Of a DNA stretch of 32,624 nt, positions 8,072 through 15,390 are shown in pieces. Origin of the DNA: CAZOOA01 sp964581355 (GTDB taxonomy: Bacteria > Bacillota > Dethiobacteria > DTU022 > UBA8154); the NCBI GenBank assembly GCA_964581355.1, contig CAZOOA010000030.1, positions 1 through 32,624 of the forward strand, written 5' to 3'. Made by a program: the position numbers and the translations under genes. Below the pieces are notes generated by a model, which was not told the origin of the DNA, did no database searches, and saw only the letters and a program-made list of their open reading frames with translations. Within the stretch, counting starts at the first letter, position 1, and every line of letters starts with the position of its first letter.

Positions 8072-9817
8072 TTAAAACTTCTCAAAATCGCCTTCGTCAA
8101 AATCATCCAGCATATCCATGTCATTGTCTTCCGCCGGCCTGGCGGCAGGCTTGGCCTGAGCAGGTTTGGCGCTTCTGGATGCTGTTTCTTTTGCCGGAGC
8201 TTTGGCCTTTTTCTTCCTTTCATTATCTTCTTCCCGGTGCTCCTGCCTGCGACCCTGCTTGCTGCCGTTCAGCTTGAACTGGTTGACCAGGTTGTTCAAC
8301 TCCATGGCTTCGCTGTTCATGTTTTCGCTGGAGCTGGCGATTTCTTCTACCAGGGAAGCATTCTGCTGGGTCACCTGGTTTAGCTCTTCCACCGCGGTGC
8401 GGATTTCGCCTGAGGCCGTGGACTGCTCTCTCAAGGAAGCGGAGATTTCACCCACGAGATCATTTGTCTTCTGGGTGTTTTCCACGATTTGATTTAACAC
8501 ATCTTCTGTTTGACCCATCAGGGTGTTTCCTTTGTCTACCCGTTCAATGCTGTCTTTGATCAGTTTCTCAATCTCCTTGGCCGATTCGGCGGAACGGCCG
8601 GCCAGGTTGCGCACTTCAGCGGCAACCACGGCAAACCCCCGGCCCTGCTCGCCGGCCCGGGCCGCTTCCACGGCAGCATTCAAGGCCAGCAGGTTGGTCT
8701 GGAAGGCAATGTCATTGACCACACTGATGATTTCCCCAATTTCCTGGCTGCCCTTGGTGATCTCTTGCATGGCGCCCTGCATCTCATCTACAACCTGAGA
8801 GCCCTGCTTGACGGTATCCATGGTCTGGTTGGACAGATTATTCGCCTCGGCCGCATTGCCGGAAGAGCTTTCCAGGGAGGAGGAAACTTCCTGCACGGTG
8901 GAAGAGACTTCTTCCAAAGAGGCCGCCTGTTCCTCGGTGCGCTGGGACAGGTCCTGGTTGCCGGAAGATATTTCGGCGGAAGCGCTGGAAACCAGGTCGG
9001 AAGCATTGCGAACCTGGACCATGATCTCCTGCAGCTTGCCGACAAAAGCGTTGAACCAGTAACCCAGGTCGCCTACCTCGTCCCGGGAACGGATGTCGAT
9101 GCGCTTTGTCAGGTCACCGCCGCTTTCGGCCATGTCTTTCAAGAAGTCAACCACTTCTTTGATCGGCACGGTAATGCCGCGGTTGATCAGCAGGGCGGCC
9201 GTGATGCCGATGACCAAAGCTATGGCCGATGCGATAAGAATAATGTTTTGCGTAAGCTCTCCCTGGGCCTGGGCCTGGGCCACCATTGTTTCTCTTTCCG
9301 CATCCAGGGCGGCTTCCATTTCATTCAGAATAACCCGGAATTCATCGATGTGATCCTGGGTTTGTTCGGTGTAGATTTCCTCGGCCATGGCCCAGCCTTC
9401 TTCGGAGTCCAGGCCCATGTCGTCAATAGTAGCGACAATTTCTTCGGCGCTTTGGTGTACCCCGATGTGGGGATCTTCAATCCGGCGGAAGGCATCCCGG
9501 AACTCGGGGCTCATCTCCTGGAACTCCGGTGAATCCAGCAGATCGTAGTACCAGCGGCCGAAATCGCACTGGGTATAGTCCAGTTCCCCGGTGAACTGCT
9601 GCTGGAAGATAAAGGAATCGGCCAGCAAGTTGAGGTAATCCAAGTGGTCGACTTCTTTTTCGACGGAAAAAATAATCTGCTCCATGGTTTCAATGGCTTC
9701 CTGGTTGGCCTCGTCCACCTGCTCGCTCATAAAGAAGGCTACACCGCCCATGATGATCATCAAGAGAAGGACCAACCCGAAACCGCCCAGCAATTTCATT
9801 CTGATTGTCAGTCGCAT
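8072..9817 (-). CDS. Methyl-accepting chemotaxis protein with extracytoplasmic CZB-like domain and C-terminal pentapeptide
   Basis: A 581-residue chemoreceptor. TM1 at about 8-30 and TM2 at about 191-212 bracket an extracytoplasmic region carrying H58, C84 (CDFGRWYY), H117 and H121 (DPHIGVH), the His/Cys/His/His zinc pattern of CZB domains. HAMP covers about 213-266. The signalling domain has a canonical tip at about 363-405 (FQTNLLALNAAVEAARAGE). After it comes a Lys/Ala/Pro-rich flexible linker of about 50 residues, then an acidic stretch ending in DFEKF, which fits the x-aromatic-x-x-aromatic tether recognised by CheR and CheB. The ATG at 9817 has no close ribosome binding site; a strong one lies across a hairpin (see 9818-9870). 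It follows cheB by 113 bases and precedes cheW by 30. The ligand is unknown; zinc or oxidants would fit the CZB family. Confidence 0.93.
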   Translation of the reverse strand: MRLTIRMKLLGGFGLVLLLMIIMGGVAFFMSEQVDEANQEAIETMEQIIFSVEKEVDHLDYLNLLADSFIFQQQFTGELDYTQCDFGRWYYDLLDSPEFQEMSPEFRDAFRRIEDPHIGVHQSAEEIVATIDDMGLDSEEGWAMAEEIYTEQTQDHIDEFRVILNEMEAALDAERETMVAQAQAQGELTQNIILIASAIALVIGITAALLINRGITVPIKEVVDFLKDMAESGGDLTKRIDIRSRDEVGDLGYWFNAFVGKLQEIMVQVRNASDLVSSASAEISSGNQDLSQRTEEQAASLEEVSSTVQEVSSSLESSSGNAAEANNLSNQTMDTVKQGSQVVDEMQGAMQEITKGSQEIGEIISVVNDIAFQTNLLALNAAVEAARAGEQGRGFAVVAAEVRNLAGRSAESAKEIEKLIKDSIERVDKGNTLMGQTEDVLNQIVENTQKTNDLVGEISASLREQSTASGEIRTAVEELNQVTQQNASLVEEIASSSENMNSEAMELNNLVNQFKLNGSKQGRRQEHREEDNERKKKAKAPAKETASRSAKPAQAKPAARPAEDNDMDMLDDFDEGDFEKF

Positions 9818-9870
9818 GGCTTTTCAAACTGCCCGGTACGGGTAAGGGGGCAGCTTGAAACTCACCTCCG
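9818..9870 (-). promoter_or_regulatory. Ribosome binding site brought to the start codon by a hairpin
   Basis: The only strong ribosome binding site for the chemoreceptor, CGGAGGTG (complement of 9863-9870), is 45 bases from the ATG. Between them, 9822-9834 and 9848-9860 form a 13-bp stem (12 Watson-Crick pairs and one G-U) with a 13-base loop. Folding the hairpin out leaves about 8 bases between site and start, near optimum. A stop codon lies in frame three codons before the ATG, so no upstream start uses that site. The structure is seen; the effect on translation is inferred. Confidence 0.65.
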
Positions 9871-9930
9871 TTTCTTCATACGATTTTGTGTCCTGCTTCG
9901 AAAACATAAAAGTATAACTTGGAATAATGC

Positions 9931-11019
9931 CTAGCCTTTTACATAGGTCACAATGGCTTCACTGATTTTATCCAGTGACAGTACCTGGTCAACACCCCCT
10001 AATTCAATAGCTTTTTTAGGCATGCCGAAAACAATGGATGTTTTCTCGTCCTGGGCTAACGTTAATGAACCCTTGCTATGCATTTCTTTCAATCCCCTGG
10101 CACCATCATCGCCCATGCCGGTCAGGATCACGCCCAAGCCGCTGGGGGATGCGCTCTCTGCCACGGATTGAAAGGTTTTGTCCACGGAGGGTTTGTGGCG
10201 GTTTACCGGCTCGCTGTTATCGATTTTTATGTAGTACCCTTCCGTCTTACGTTTCAGCAGCATGTGTCTGCCTCCGGGGGCTATGTATGCATAGCCGGCC
10301 ATCACCGACTCCCCATCCTCGGCTTCTTTCACGTTCATCCGGCAGGAACTGTTCAGGCTGCTGGCAAAGGAGGTGGTAAAACTGGCTGGCATGTGCAGCA
10401 CCACCAGGATCCCGGGCAGGTTGGCTGGCAGCTTTTGTAAAATATTTTTTACAGCCACGGTTCCCCCTGTGGATGCGCCGATGGCAATGATCCGGTCGGT
10501 GCTGCGCACCAGGGGTTTTTTTTCTACGGAAGGCTCCACAGGCTCTGCTTGAGGGGCATCAGCAGGGCGCTTGGCCCGGGTTCTTTTCACCTGCCTTCTC
10601 ATCTCGTCCATGTTGACACTGGCGGCATTTTTTACCTTGCTGATAATTTCTTCGCTGATTCCCGCCAGGCCCTGACCGAGCCCGGCGGCCGGTTTGGGGA
10701 TATAGTCAACCGCACCCAACTCCAGGGCTTTAAGCGTTGCAGCGCTCCCTTCCTGGGCCAGGGAACTGATTACCACCACGGGCATCGGGTAAATGGACAT
10801 CAATTTTTCCAGGAAGGTAAGCCCATCCATGCGGGGCATTTCCAGGTCCAGGGTAATGACATCCGGTTTATGTTCCTTGATTTTCTTAATGGCAAAAAGA
10901 GGATCGATGGCCGTCCCCACGACTTCAAAGGCCTGATCCTGGGCAAACACTTTACTTAAAATCTGCCGCACCAGGGCTGAGTCATCGATAATTAGCACCT
11001 TGATGGTTTTGGCTGGCAT
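9931..11019 (-). CDS. cheB: Protein-glutamate methylesterase/deamidase CheB
   Basis: A 362-residue two-domain CheB. The receiver (1-120) has phosphoacceptor D58 in ITLDLEMPRMDG. The methylesterase domain (about 170-360) carries the catalytic triad S183 (IGASTGG), H209 (LHMP) and D305 (TGMGDDGA). It removes methyl groups from chemoreceptor glutamates when phosphorylated by CheA. The usual QHMP is LHMP here, a small change beside the catalytic His. The start is set at the ATG at 11019, with AAAGGGG upstream; the longer reading frame to 11118 adds 33 residues unrelated to receiver domains. It overlaps the end of cheD by 38 bases, so the genes are translationally linked. Confidence 0.96.
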   Translation of the reverse strand: MPAKTIKVLIIDDSALVRQILSKVFAQDQAFEVVGTAIDPLFAIKKIKEHKPDVITLDLEMPRMDGLTFLEKLMSIYPMPVVVISSLAQEGSAATLKALELGAVDYIPKPAAGLGQGLAGISEEIISKVKNAASVNMDEMRRQVKRTRAKRPADAPQAEPVEPSVEKKPLVRSTDRIIAIGASTGGTVAVKNILQKLPANLPGILVVLHMPASFTTSFASSLNSSCRMNVKEAEDGESVMAGYAYIAPGGRHMLLKRKTEGYYIKIDNSEPVNRHKPSVDKTFQSVAESASPSGLGVILTGMGDDGARGLKEMHSKGSLTLAQDEKTSIVFGMPKKAIELGGVDQVLSLDKISEAIVTYVKG

Positions 11020-11647
11020 AATTTTTACCCCTTTCTTCGTCAAAAAGCGTAAGTTCTGCCTCTTTACGCTGCTGTTCCCGCATCCAGTGCAGGAAGCGTT
11101 TTTCGCGGGAAACAGCATTTTCCAGTTTTTGGTTGTAATGGACCCGTTTTAAATACACGCTAAACTGGTCGGGAAAAAAGAAAATCTTGCGGCCGGTCTT
11201 GCCTCCCACATCCTTGGAAAGCAGGGGTATCTCCTCCATCTGCAGGTACGATTGGGCAAATTCAATGTTGGATTGAGCCACGTTGTTCATGGCCCCGTCC
11301 ATCACCCGGCCTCCCCCGAACATCTTGGCTTCCAGGCTGTCCCTTTTGCCACCCAGCTTCATTATATCGTTAATCATGCGCTCCATGGCATTAATACCGT
11401 AGCGTGCATCCTCACTAAATACAATGTCCTCTATGCGCACGGTGGAAGGAAGCATGAAATGGTTCATGCCAACGATGCCAGTTGTCTTACACCTCATACA
11501 GACCGAAATACATGAACCCAACAAGGTGGTAAGCACAATATTGCGTTCTTTGGTTGCGTAGTAGTCTCCCGCGAACAGTTCGTAGGTATACTTGTTAAAA
11601 CCGCGGTTAAAGTATTTTTTCAAAGCCTTGAAGCACCGCCTTTTCAA
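10982..11647 (-). CDS. cheD: Chemoreceptor glutamine deamidase CheD with ELTLF-bearing C-terminal extension
   Basis: CheD deamidates receptor glutamines. The catalytic landmarks are C46 in TTLLGSC, H63 in GMNHFMLP, and the Thr/Lys region GGKTGRK (about 148-154). The longest frame is 221 residues, longer than a typical CheD of about 160. The extra C-terminal part is helical and charged and contains ELTLF at 198-202, the same peptide found at the very end of both MCP-like coiled-coil proteins in this locus. The start is uncertain: the TTG at 11647 overlaps the cheR stop (TTGA) but lacks a good ribosome binding site, and a TTG at codon 9 is an alternative. No CheC is visible; CheX-receiver is the nearest relative. 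Confidence 0.93.
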   Translation of the reverse strand: MKRRCFKALKKYFNRGFNKYTYELFAGDYYATKERNIVLTTLLGSCISVCMRCKTTGIVGMNHFMLPSTVRIEDIVFSEDARYGINAMERMINDIMKLGGKRDSLEAKMFGGGRVMDGAMNNVAQSNIEFAQSYLQMEEIPLLSKDVGGKTGRKIFFFPDQFSVYLKRVHYNQKLENAVSREKRFLHWMREQQRKEAELTLFDEERGKNYASQNHQGANYR

Positions 11648-12501
11648 GGAATTTTTTCATAAATGGTGTGTTTGAGCAACCGCCAGTTTCCCGGGTTTCC
11701 ATGTGTGGAGTTGATCGACTCGGAATGGCCCAGCATCAACACCCCTCCAGGCACCAGGTGTGCATTGAACTTGCGCAGGACCCGGGTCTGGGTTTCTTTG
11801 TCAAAATAGATGAAAACATTGCGACAGAAAATAAAGTTGAGACCCTGCTTAATGGGAAAGTCTTCTTCAGCCGTTAAATTAACCCGGCGGAAGGTGACCA
11901 ATCTTTTCAGCTCATCTTTCACTTTAAACAGACCTTCGTTGGAACCCGTCCCCAGTTTGAAGTATTTTTTCAGCAAAGGGTACGAGATGCCTTCCACCTC
12001 TTTCCTGGAATACACGCCTTCTGCCGCTTTTTTCAGGGTTTCTGTGTTAATATCTGAAGCCAGTATTTTGATCTTCCAGCCCTTTTTTTTGGAAAAAAAC
12101 TCGTTTAAGACAATAGCCATGGTATAGGGCTCTTCCCCGGTGGAGCATCCCGCCGACCAGGCCCGGATTTGCTTATCCTGGTCAGAGGAGGCCATCGCTT
12201 CCAGGTGAGGCAGGTACTCCTGGTTCAAAAAATCAAAGTGGTGGCTTTCCCGGAAAAACTTGGTTACATTGGTGGTAATCAAGTTAAACATGATTTCCAG
12301 TTCCCCGGGGTTTTTCTCCACGTAACGGAGGTATTCACCGATGGTCTGCAGTTGCAGTTCTTTTAAACGCCGGGAAAGCCGGGAGATAGTAAGAGCTCTT
12401 TTGGCTTCCGTCAGGTTGACACCGATGGAACGATAAATCATGTCCCGAAAAGCCTGAAAATCATCTTCGGTCAGCTCAATAGGACGGTTTACTTCCGCCA
12501 T
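11644..12501 (-). CDS. cheR: Chemoreceptor glutamate methyltransferase CheR
   Basis: A 285-residue S-adenosylmethionine-dependent methyltransferase. The N-terminal helical domain (about 8-75) is followed by the SAM-binding motif SAGCSTGEEPYT (about 116-127), LASDIN (about 147-152) and FCRNVFIYF near 230. The beta-subdomain loop reads LGTGSNEG (about 183-190), resembling the GTGPHEG loop of enteric CheR that contacts receptor pentapeptides; this fits the DFEKF end of the receptor encoded downstream. The start is the ATG at 12501, with GGAGG 7 bases upstream; the longer frame to 12543 precedes that site. It overlaps cheD by 4 bases. Confidence 0.96.
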   Translation of the reverse strand: MAEVNRPIELTEDDFQAFRDMIYRSIGVNLTEAKRALTISRLSRRLKELQLQTIGEYLRYVEKNPGELEIMFNLITTNVTKFFRESHHFDFLNQEYLPHLEAMASSDQDKQIRAWSAGCSTGEEPYTMAIVLNEFFSKKKGWKIKILASDINTETLKKAAEGVYSRKEVEGISYPLLKKYFKLGTGSNEGLFKVKDELKRLVTFRRVNLTAEEDFPIKQGLNFIFCRNVFIYFDKETQTRVLRKFNAHLVPGGVLMLGHSESINSTHGNPGNWRLLKHTIYEKIP

Positions 12502-12551
12502 CTCTTTTCCTCCAAAATGCAAAGTAGTCGAGCCGCAGCACATTGCAAATC

Positions 12552-14678
12552 TTACTGCATTACCTGGGTCTTGTGGGAAACATCTTTGGTTCGGGCCAAA
12601 CGGAACAGGGAAGAAATATCCAGGATAATGGCCACTTTCCCATCCCCTAAGATGGTCGCACCGGCAATGCCGTCAATCTGTTCCATGTTTTCCTTCATGC
12701 TTTTAATCACTACCTGCTCCTGGCCGATAATCTCGTCCACCAAAACGGCCAACTTTTTGCGGCCTTCCTTGATAATTACCAGGATTCCTTCCGTCGGCTT
12801 GGTGTACTCGGCCTCGATATCCAGCAGTTGGAACAGGCCCGTATAGGGGATATACTCCTTGCGCAGGTGGACAATCAAACCTTTGCCCTCTACCTGCCGG
12901 ATGTCCTGGGGGCGGGCCTTGATAAATTCTGTGATGGACGTCAGGGGGATGATAAAGCGTTCTTCTCCTACCCGGACCATCATTCCATCGATGATAGCCA
13001 GGGTCAAGGGAAGCTTGATGCTGAACGTGGTCCCCCTGCCTTGCTCCGACTGCAGGTCCACGCTTCCGCGCAGATTGGTGATGTTGGTCATGACCACATC
13101 CAGTCCCACCCCCCGGCCGGAAATGTCGGTTACTTCCTTGGCTGTGGAAAAACCGGGCATGAAAAGCAGTCGCTGGATTTCCGAGCGGCTGAGAGTCCGG
13201 TCCGGATCGACCAGGCCTCGGCTTTGGGCCTTTTCCAACACCCTGCTCTCGTCGATACCCCGCCCGTCATCGCTGATTTCAATGACTATATTGCCTTCCT
13301 GGTGGTAAGCGTTGAGCCAAATGGTGCCCTGGCGGGGCTTGCCCGCTTTTTCCCGCTCTTCAGGCGTTTCCAGGCCGTGGTCCACACAATTGCGGATCAG
13401 GTGCTTGAGGGGATCGGCAATCTGCTCAATTACTTTTTTATCCAGCTCTGTCTCCTTGCCCTGCATGACCAGCTCAATCTCTTTGCCGTTCTCACGGGCC
13501 AGGTCACGCACCATACGCTGAAAGCGCATGAAAGTGCCCCCGATGGGGATCATGCTGGTATTCATCACTTCTTCCTGCAGGAAGCGGATGATTTTGTCCA
13601 CTTCCTGGAATGCGTTTAGGACTTCAACAGTGGCGGAACGGTCTTCGCTGGCCAGGTTAACGACCAGTTCTTTGACCCGGGACTGGGCGATAAGAAGTTC
13701 AGCAATGTTGTTCAGAATTTCCTCCAATTTATGGGTGTCAACACGGATGGTATTGGTCTGCTCCTGCTCCCTGTATTTCTGCTGGGTTTGGACCACTTTC
13801 TCTACCTGCCCCTTGGTCAGCTTCCCTTCTTCAATGAGCAGTTCACCCACGCGCTTTTGTTTCTGCAGGACTTCTTCCACATCATCAGGCGAGATCAAAC
13901 CACGCTCCACCAGCAGTTCCCCCATCCGTTTTTCACCTTGAAACCAAAGTTCTTTTTCCTCGGTAATGTCTTCCACGGAAACATCATTTTCGTCCCGGAC
14001 AAAGATAAAGATATCGTCAATTTCCTCCTGGCTTTTATCCGATTCGAAAAAAATGGTCCAGAAAACATTCAGACTGTGGGGTTCCAGCTGCTGCAGCGGG
14101 GGAAGATTGCTGACATTGACGTGGCTCTCCAGGATTGTGCCGCTTTCTTCCAGTTCCAGCAGAAGCATCAGAGGGTCTGTCCCTGTTTCGAAAATGTCCT
14201 GGTTGAATTTCAGTTCTATTTTATAAAAACGGGTTTGGGTTTGCTGAGGTTCCTGTCCCGCTTGTTCAGGGGAAGAGTCAGCGGACGCAAGCCCCAGGTT
14301 TTCTTCGTAAACTTTCAGCGCCGTCAACAGTTCCTCCAGGGGTTCACCAATGCTTTCCCCACTGGTATCTTCACTTTGCAGCATTTGTTTAATGACATCA
14401 GTCCCTGAAAGTAGAAGCCCAAAAGTATCTTCAGTGAGCCCTTTTCCGGAGCGGCGAAACATGTCCAGGATGTTTTCCAGGCGATGGGCCACAGCACTGA
14501 TTCCGGTAAACCCCATCAACCCCGCTCCACCTTTAATCGTGTGCATCGCCCGGAAGACTTCATCCATTTGCTGGGCATCATCGGGAACTCTTTCCAGCTC
14601 CAGCAAACCTTCCTCCAGCGTTTCCAGGTTTTCCCGGGTTTCCTCGATAAATGTTTGAATTAGATCTTCATCGGACAC
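12552..14678 (-). CDS. cheA: Chemotaxis histidine kinase CheA with an unusual duplicated insert
   Basis: A 708-residue CheA. HPt (P1) with H46 (AMHTIKGGAG); a P2-like domain at about 140-235; then at about 241-267 and 275-293 two copies of an R-[MV]-GELL-x-E-x-G motif resembling the N-terminal domain of MshE/type II secretion ATPases; dimerisation (P3) at about 305-370; HATPase (P4) with N-box HLIRNCVDHGLE (about 426) and G-boxes; CheW-like (P5) from about 570. It phosphorylates CheY, CheB and probably the other receivers here. The start is a GTG at 14678, with GGAGG close upstream. It begins 13 bases after cheY and is followed 50 bases later by cheR. Confidence 0.97.
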   Translation of the reverse strand: MSDEDLIQTFIEETRENLETLEEGLLELERVPDDAQQMDEVFRAMHTIKGGAGLMGFTGISAVAHRLENILDMFRRSGKGLTEDTFGLLLSGTDVIKQMLQSEDTSGESIGEPLEELLTALKVYEENLGLASADSSPEQAGQEPQQTQTRFYKIELKFNQDIFETGTDPLMLLLELEESGTILESHVNVSNLPPLQQLEPHSLNVFWTIFFESDKSQEEIDDIFIFVRDENDVSVEDITEEKELWFQGEKRMGELLVERGLISPDDVEEVLQKQKRVGELLIEEGKLTKGQVEKVVQTQQKYREQEQTNTIRVDTHKLEEILNNIAELLIAQSRVKELVVNLASEDRSATVEVLNAFQEVDKIIRFLQEEVMNTSMIPIGGTFMRFQRMVRDLARENGKEIELVMQGKETELDKKVIEQIADPLKHLIRNCVDHGLETPEEREKAGKPRQGTIWLNAYHQEGNIVIEISDDGRGIDESRVLEKAQSRGLVDPDRTLSRSEIQRLLFMPGFSTAKEVTDISGRGVGLDVVMTNITNLRGSVDLQSEQGRGTTFSIKLPLTLAIIDGMMVRVGEERFIIPLTSITEFIKARPQDIRQVEGKGLIVHLRKEYIPYTGLFQLLDIEAEYTKPTEGILVIIKEGRKKLAVLVDEIIGQEQVVIKSMKENMEQIDGIAGATILGDGKVAIILDISSLFRLARTKDVSHKTQVMQ

Positions 14679-14691
14679 GCCATCTCCCCTC

Positions 14692-15072
14692 CTATTTTAC
14701 AAATTTCTTGACAACGCCAATTAACTGTTCCGGCTTGAACGGTTTGACCAGCCAGCCAGCCGCCCCGGCATTTTTCCCTTCCAGCTTCTTTTGATCCTGG
14801 GATTCCGTGGTCAAAACCAGGATAGGGACAAACTTGAAAGCCGGCTTTTTCTTTACTTCCTTGATAAAAGCAATGCCATCCATGCGGGGCATGTTGATAT
14901 CGGTAATGATCATGGCCGGGCGCTTGCCTTTGCTCTCCAGCTCCTGTAAGCGGTCAACCCCGTCCTGTCCATCCTGGGCGGCCACGACTTCGAAGCCTCC
15001 CTTGCCCAGGGTATACTCCAGCGAAGCCCGAACGGTCTTGGAGTCGTCTACGACAAAAATGCACTTACTCAT
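14692..15072 (-). CDS. cheY: CheY-like single-domain response regulator
   Basis: A 126-residue receiver domain with acidic pair in FVVDDSKTVRASL, phosphoacceptor in ITDINMPRMDGI, LTTES for the switch Thr, and VKPFKPEQL with the conserved Lys. No output domain, so a CheY-type diffusible regulator for the flagellar motor or another target. The start is the ATG at 15072, with GGGGGAGG 8 bases upstream; the longer open frame to 15249 is the shadow of the overlapping STAS gene. It overlaps that gene by 8 bases and lies 13 bases before cheA, the natural kinase. The only stand-alone CheY in the window. Confidence 0.93.
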   Translation of the reverse strand: MSKCIFVVDDSKTVRASLEYTLGKGGFEVVAAQDGQDGVDRLQELESKGKRPAMIITDINMPRMDGIAFIKEVKKKPAFKFVPILVLTTESQDQKKLEGKNAGAAGWLVKPFKPEQLIGVVKKFVK

Positions 15073-15355
15073 TCTCACTGCCTCCCCCTTTGTCCACAAT
15101 ATCGCTAGCACCGGAAATGGTGAGCAGTCTCTCCAACAGTTCCTGGCAGTTGACCAGTCTGTACGGCCGGCCTTCCTGGCGGAACGTCTTGGCTGCAGAC
15201 AGAAGCAGCTGTATGCCTGCCGCATCAGCATCCTGCACCTCTTCAGCATTTAAAACGACCGGCTCTTCAGGACTCAACTGCTGCACATAACCGAGCAGTT
15301 GCTCCTGGACTTCCTGGACATTATGTATGGTCATCATTTCGGGCAAATTAAACAC
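15065..15355 (-). CDS. STAS-domain protein of the chemotaxis operon, lacking the phospho-Ser
   Basis: A small STAS-fold protein (96 residues from the GTG at 15355, which has AAAGGAGAG upstream; 104 from the GTG at 15379). It shows the pattern VVLNAEEVQDADAAGIQLL, like anti-sigma-factor antagonists and the STAS proteins found in many chemotaxis operons. The position normally holding the phosphorylatable Ser/Thr (DSSG in SpoIIAA) reads DAAG, so classical partner-switch phosphorylation is not possible. It lies between coiled-coil protein B (11 to 35 bases before) and cheY (8-base overlap). It may be an adaptor in the receptor complex; role not known. Confidence 0.85.
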   Translation of the reverse strand: MFNLPEMMTIHNVQEVQEQLLGYVQQLSPEEPVVLNAEEVQDADAAGIQLLLSAAKTFRQEGRPYRLVNCQELLERLLTISGASDIVDKGGGSENE

Positions 15356-15390
15356 TGCCTGCCACTCTCCTTTCTTCACAGGAAAAAGCT

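Noticed and set aside
8510..9532. A 340-residue open frame on the plus strand
   Set aside because: It runs entirely antisense to the CZB-type chemoreceptor, has no recognised domain and arises from the codon bias of the real gene.
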